From positions 1 through 64,000 of the forward strand of contig NZ_AZDV01000006.1 of the NCBI RefSeq assembly GCF_001434835.1: DNA of 64,000 nucleotides. The letters run 5' to 3'. A program made the position numbers and the translations under genes. Shown here one piece after another: positions 62,368-64,000 of the stretch (position 1 is the first letter of the stretch; the number at the start of each line of letters is the position of its first letter). The notes under the pieces were generated by a model that ran no database searches, was not told the DNA's origin, and worked only from the letters and a program-made list of their open reading frames with translations. This DNA is from Levilactobacillus acidifarinae DSM 19394 = JCM 15949. Lineage in GTDB: Bacteria; Bacillota; Bacilli; Lactobacillales; Lactobacillaceae.

Positions 62368-63555
62368 TTAGACAAACATTTTTTGTAGTAAGACTTTTTT
62401 GAGGCTTTTTAGGATTTCACCTTTACGCTGATTGGAAGCGATAAGATTCTCTAAGGCAGATAGAAATACGCCGATTCTTTCTTGTTCTTGAATAATCGGT
62501 AACGGAACTAAAAACTTAACTAACACATTCTTATTTAAATGTTTAATCGTCCCTCCGGTCGACTGCTTACTAGCAAAATTCAATAAAAAAGGTGCCTTTA
62601 AATAATGAAAAAGATATTTATTATTCGTCTTGAAGCGGTCCTTAACCTCAACATTAAAGACTCCTGCATTTAATGTAGCCGGCTTTAATAAGTCCTTTAC
62701 ATAAGCAACTTTTCCAAGTGTCCCATCTTTCGTAATAAGGATACTACCATTTTTTATTTGAATTTTTTCATCTTGATCATACCGTTCCTTTTGTACATAA
62801 TGAACACCAGCGTAATTTATTGCACCATCCCTAAAGTCAGTCCCTGTAATAAGCATATAATTACCACTACTTAAAAACTCTGATGTCCTTAGATTTTGCC
62901 ACCCAATTCTTGCGTCTATAGTTGCAAGGTCTGCTAGCTTACGCTGTTCCCATGCGTCAGTATATCCCGAGAACCTAATATCTGGAACTGTCTTTTTGCC
63001 AGATACAAACATTTTTTGTAGTAGCGCTTTTTTGAGCTCTTTTAGAATTTCACCCCTACGCTGATTGGAAGCGATAAGGTTATCTAAAATGTTAAAAAAC
63101 TCTCCGGCACTATTTTGTTCACTTAAGCTAGGTACCTTCAATGTAATCTTATTAAGCGTACTTTTTGATAAACTAGGTACGCCTGTTGATTCATCATACC
63201 GTTTCCATTGAACCAACTGACACCATGCATATAAGAAACGAAGGCTATTATTTCCCTCACTTGTCATAAAAAATAGTGTATCCACTGTCCAGAAAGGCGC
63301 CTTTAAAAATTGAGGTCTATCAATTGTCCCCTTTCTTCCTATGCCAATAGCATCATCTGAAGATAATTGACCATTAACATTAAGCATAAATCCACCAGTA
63401 CCATAAACAGGAATATTCCCCGGCTTAAGATTTTTATAGTCTCTACCAGAATTTACTTTTAACACATTTTTCAACTTACGCTGTTCCCAAGCATCAGTGA
63501 AGCCTTTAAAACGAATGGCCGGCACCAGGGGTTTAACTGGTTGTGTCTCACTCAT
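62368..63555 (-). CDS. hsdS: Type I restriction enzyme, specificity subunit
   Basis: A 395-residue S subunit with two target recognition domains. Each half begins with IRFxGxTDAWEQRKL and ends with NLIASNQRxGEILKxLKK, the conserved helices that set the spacer length. The recognition parts between are A+T-rich and unrelated to each other. It overlaps hsdM by 8 nt. The target sequence cannot be derived. Confidence 0.94.
   Translation of the reverse strand: MSETQPVKPLVPAIRFKGFTDAWEQRKLKNVLKVNSGRDYKNLKPGNIPVYGTGGFMLNVNGQLSSDDAIGIGRKGTIDRPQFLKAPFWTVDTLFFMTSEGNNSLRFLYAWCQLVQWKRYDESTGVPSLSKSTLNKITLKVPSLSEQNSAGEFFNILDNLIASNQRRGEILKELKKALLQKMFVSGKKTVPDIRFSGYTDAWEQRKLADLATIDARIGWQNLRTSEFLSSGNYMLITGTDFRDGAINYAGVHYVQKERYDQDEKIQIKNGSILITKDGTLGKVAYVKDLLKPATLNAGVFNVEVKDRFKTNNKYLFHYLKAPFLLNFASKQSTGGTIKHLNKNVLVKFLVPLPIIQEQERIGVFLSALENLIASNQRKGEILKSLKKVLLQKMFV
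62369..63091. repeat. Direct repeats inside hsdS
   Basis: About 88 nt at 62371-62458 recur at 63004-63091 with scattered changes (both encode the conserved helix). Shorter repeats at about 62940-62962 and 63476-63498 encode DAWEQRKL. They could allow domain exchange by homologous recombination. Confidence 0.75.
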
Positions 63556-64000
63556 GATCCAAAATCCCCCTTAAGTCATCCAAGATGTGCTGGTCCTCTG
63601 GATTAGTCACTACTAAATCTGCCATCATGCGCTTTAATTCTGCCGTTTCTTGGGCTTCTTCTTGGGTGACCGTCTGCATCTCCGCTAAGAGCTTTGCCGT
63701 ATCAACCGGGGGCTCCTCCTCGAAGGTGTCCACGTAGCGCGGAATGTTGAGGTTATAGTCATTTTCCTGAATCTCTGATAACGGTGCGACGTGCGCGTAC
63801 TTTTCCACGTCCTGTCGGGTCAAATAGGTCTGAACAATCTTTTCGATGTCTTCCGGCCGTAAGACGTTGGCGTTCTTTTGCTTTTCAAAATCCTTCGATG
63901 CGTCAATAAACAACACATCATCTGCCGTCCGGTTCTTCTCCAATACCAAGATCACCGTTGGAATGGAAGTGTTGGTGAAGATATTGGCCGGCAAACCAAT
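63548..64000 (-). CDS. hsdM: Type I restriction enzyme, M subunit (C-terminal part only)
   Basis: The frame is open to the window edge, so only the last ~150 residues are present, entering at IGLPANIFTNTSIPTVILVLEKN. This is the end of the methyltransferase domain and the C-terminal helices (DYNLNIPRYVDTFEEE). The catalytic NPPY motif would lie outside. It methylates adenine with HsdS. The order hsdM-hsdS-hsdR, with overlaps, indicates one operon. Confidence 0.92.
   Translation of the reverse strand: MGLPANIFTNTSIPTVILVLEKNRTADDVLFIDASKDFEKQKNANVLRPEDIEKIVQTYLTRQDVEKYAHVAPLSEIQENDYNLNIPRYVDTFEEEPPVDTAKLLAEMQTVTQEEAQETAELKRMMADLVVTNPEDQHILDDLRGILDHE

Noticed and set aside
1..64000. tRNA, rRNA, phage or IS genes
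   Set aside because: None could be recognised on either strand.

Overview
The window looks like chromosome from a Lactobacillaceae species, most likely a heterofermentative, xylose-using one of the Levilactobacillus type. This rests on the gene content: tandem MntH manganese importers, an xyl regulon with xylA, xylB, a ROK XylR and CcpA sites, a KxYKxGKxW/LPxTG MucBP surface protein, many GNATs and MFS carriers, strong AGGAGG ribosome sites and moderately high G+C. The genus is inference. I saw no tRNA, rRNA, IS element, phage gene or CRISPR array.

Layout. 1-7500: metal handling (ArsR-type sensor with CadD exporter; two paralogous mntH genes, one followed by a universal stress protein), an Mga-like regulator and a GNAT. 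7600-14150: an aromatic amino acid operon on the minus strand, in transcription order MFS carrier fused to chorismate mutase, aroC, a BacA/PheA-like gene, aroA, tyrA, aroK. It is preceded by a promoter, a 19-codon leader peptide rich in Tyr and Phe, and an attenuator. 14150-17500: a tyrosine T-box ahead of an NhaC-family carrier, a GNAT, and three copies of a conserved three-way-junction element. 17500-23220: small membrane proteins, an aldo/keto reductase, a K+ channel, an M20 peptidase, a PEBP-family protein and a UspA.

23490-27710: a more A+T-rich block (GPH transporter, intracellular GH28 polygalacturonase, HTH-PfkB protein without its catalytic Asp) bounded by a 77-bp direct repeat. 27800-42600: the xylan/xylose regulon, with GH43 and GH120 xylosidases, a GPH xyloside carrier, an AraC regulator, two near-identical xylose/H+ symporters, xylB, xylA and xylR. 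Three promoters share one layout: a cre over the -35 box and an inverted repeat just after the -10. Sugar enters as xylosides or xylose, is hydrolysed to xylose, then isomerised and phosphorylated to xylulose-5-phosphate.

42900-59130: an Mrr-like endonuclease, a DEDDh exonuclease, an NfeD/stomatin pair, an XRE regulator with membrane helices, a frameshifted lipoprotein, the 1191-residue adhesin, a zinc alcohol dehydrogenase, a WYL regulator, several unrecognised genes, a 58-residue membrane protein that is easily missed, and a secreted EndA-like nuclease. 59290-64000: a type I restriction-modification locus (hsdM cut by the window end, hsdS, hsdR).

The most notable observations are the aromatic leader-peptide attenuator, the transporter-chorismate mutase fusion it controls, and the covarying three-way-junction repeat family.
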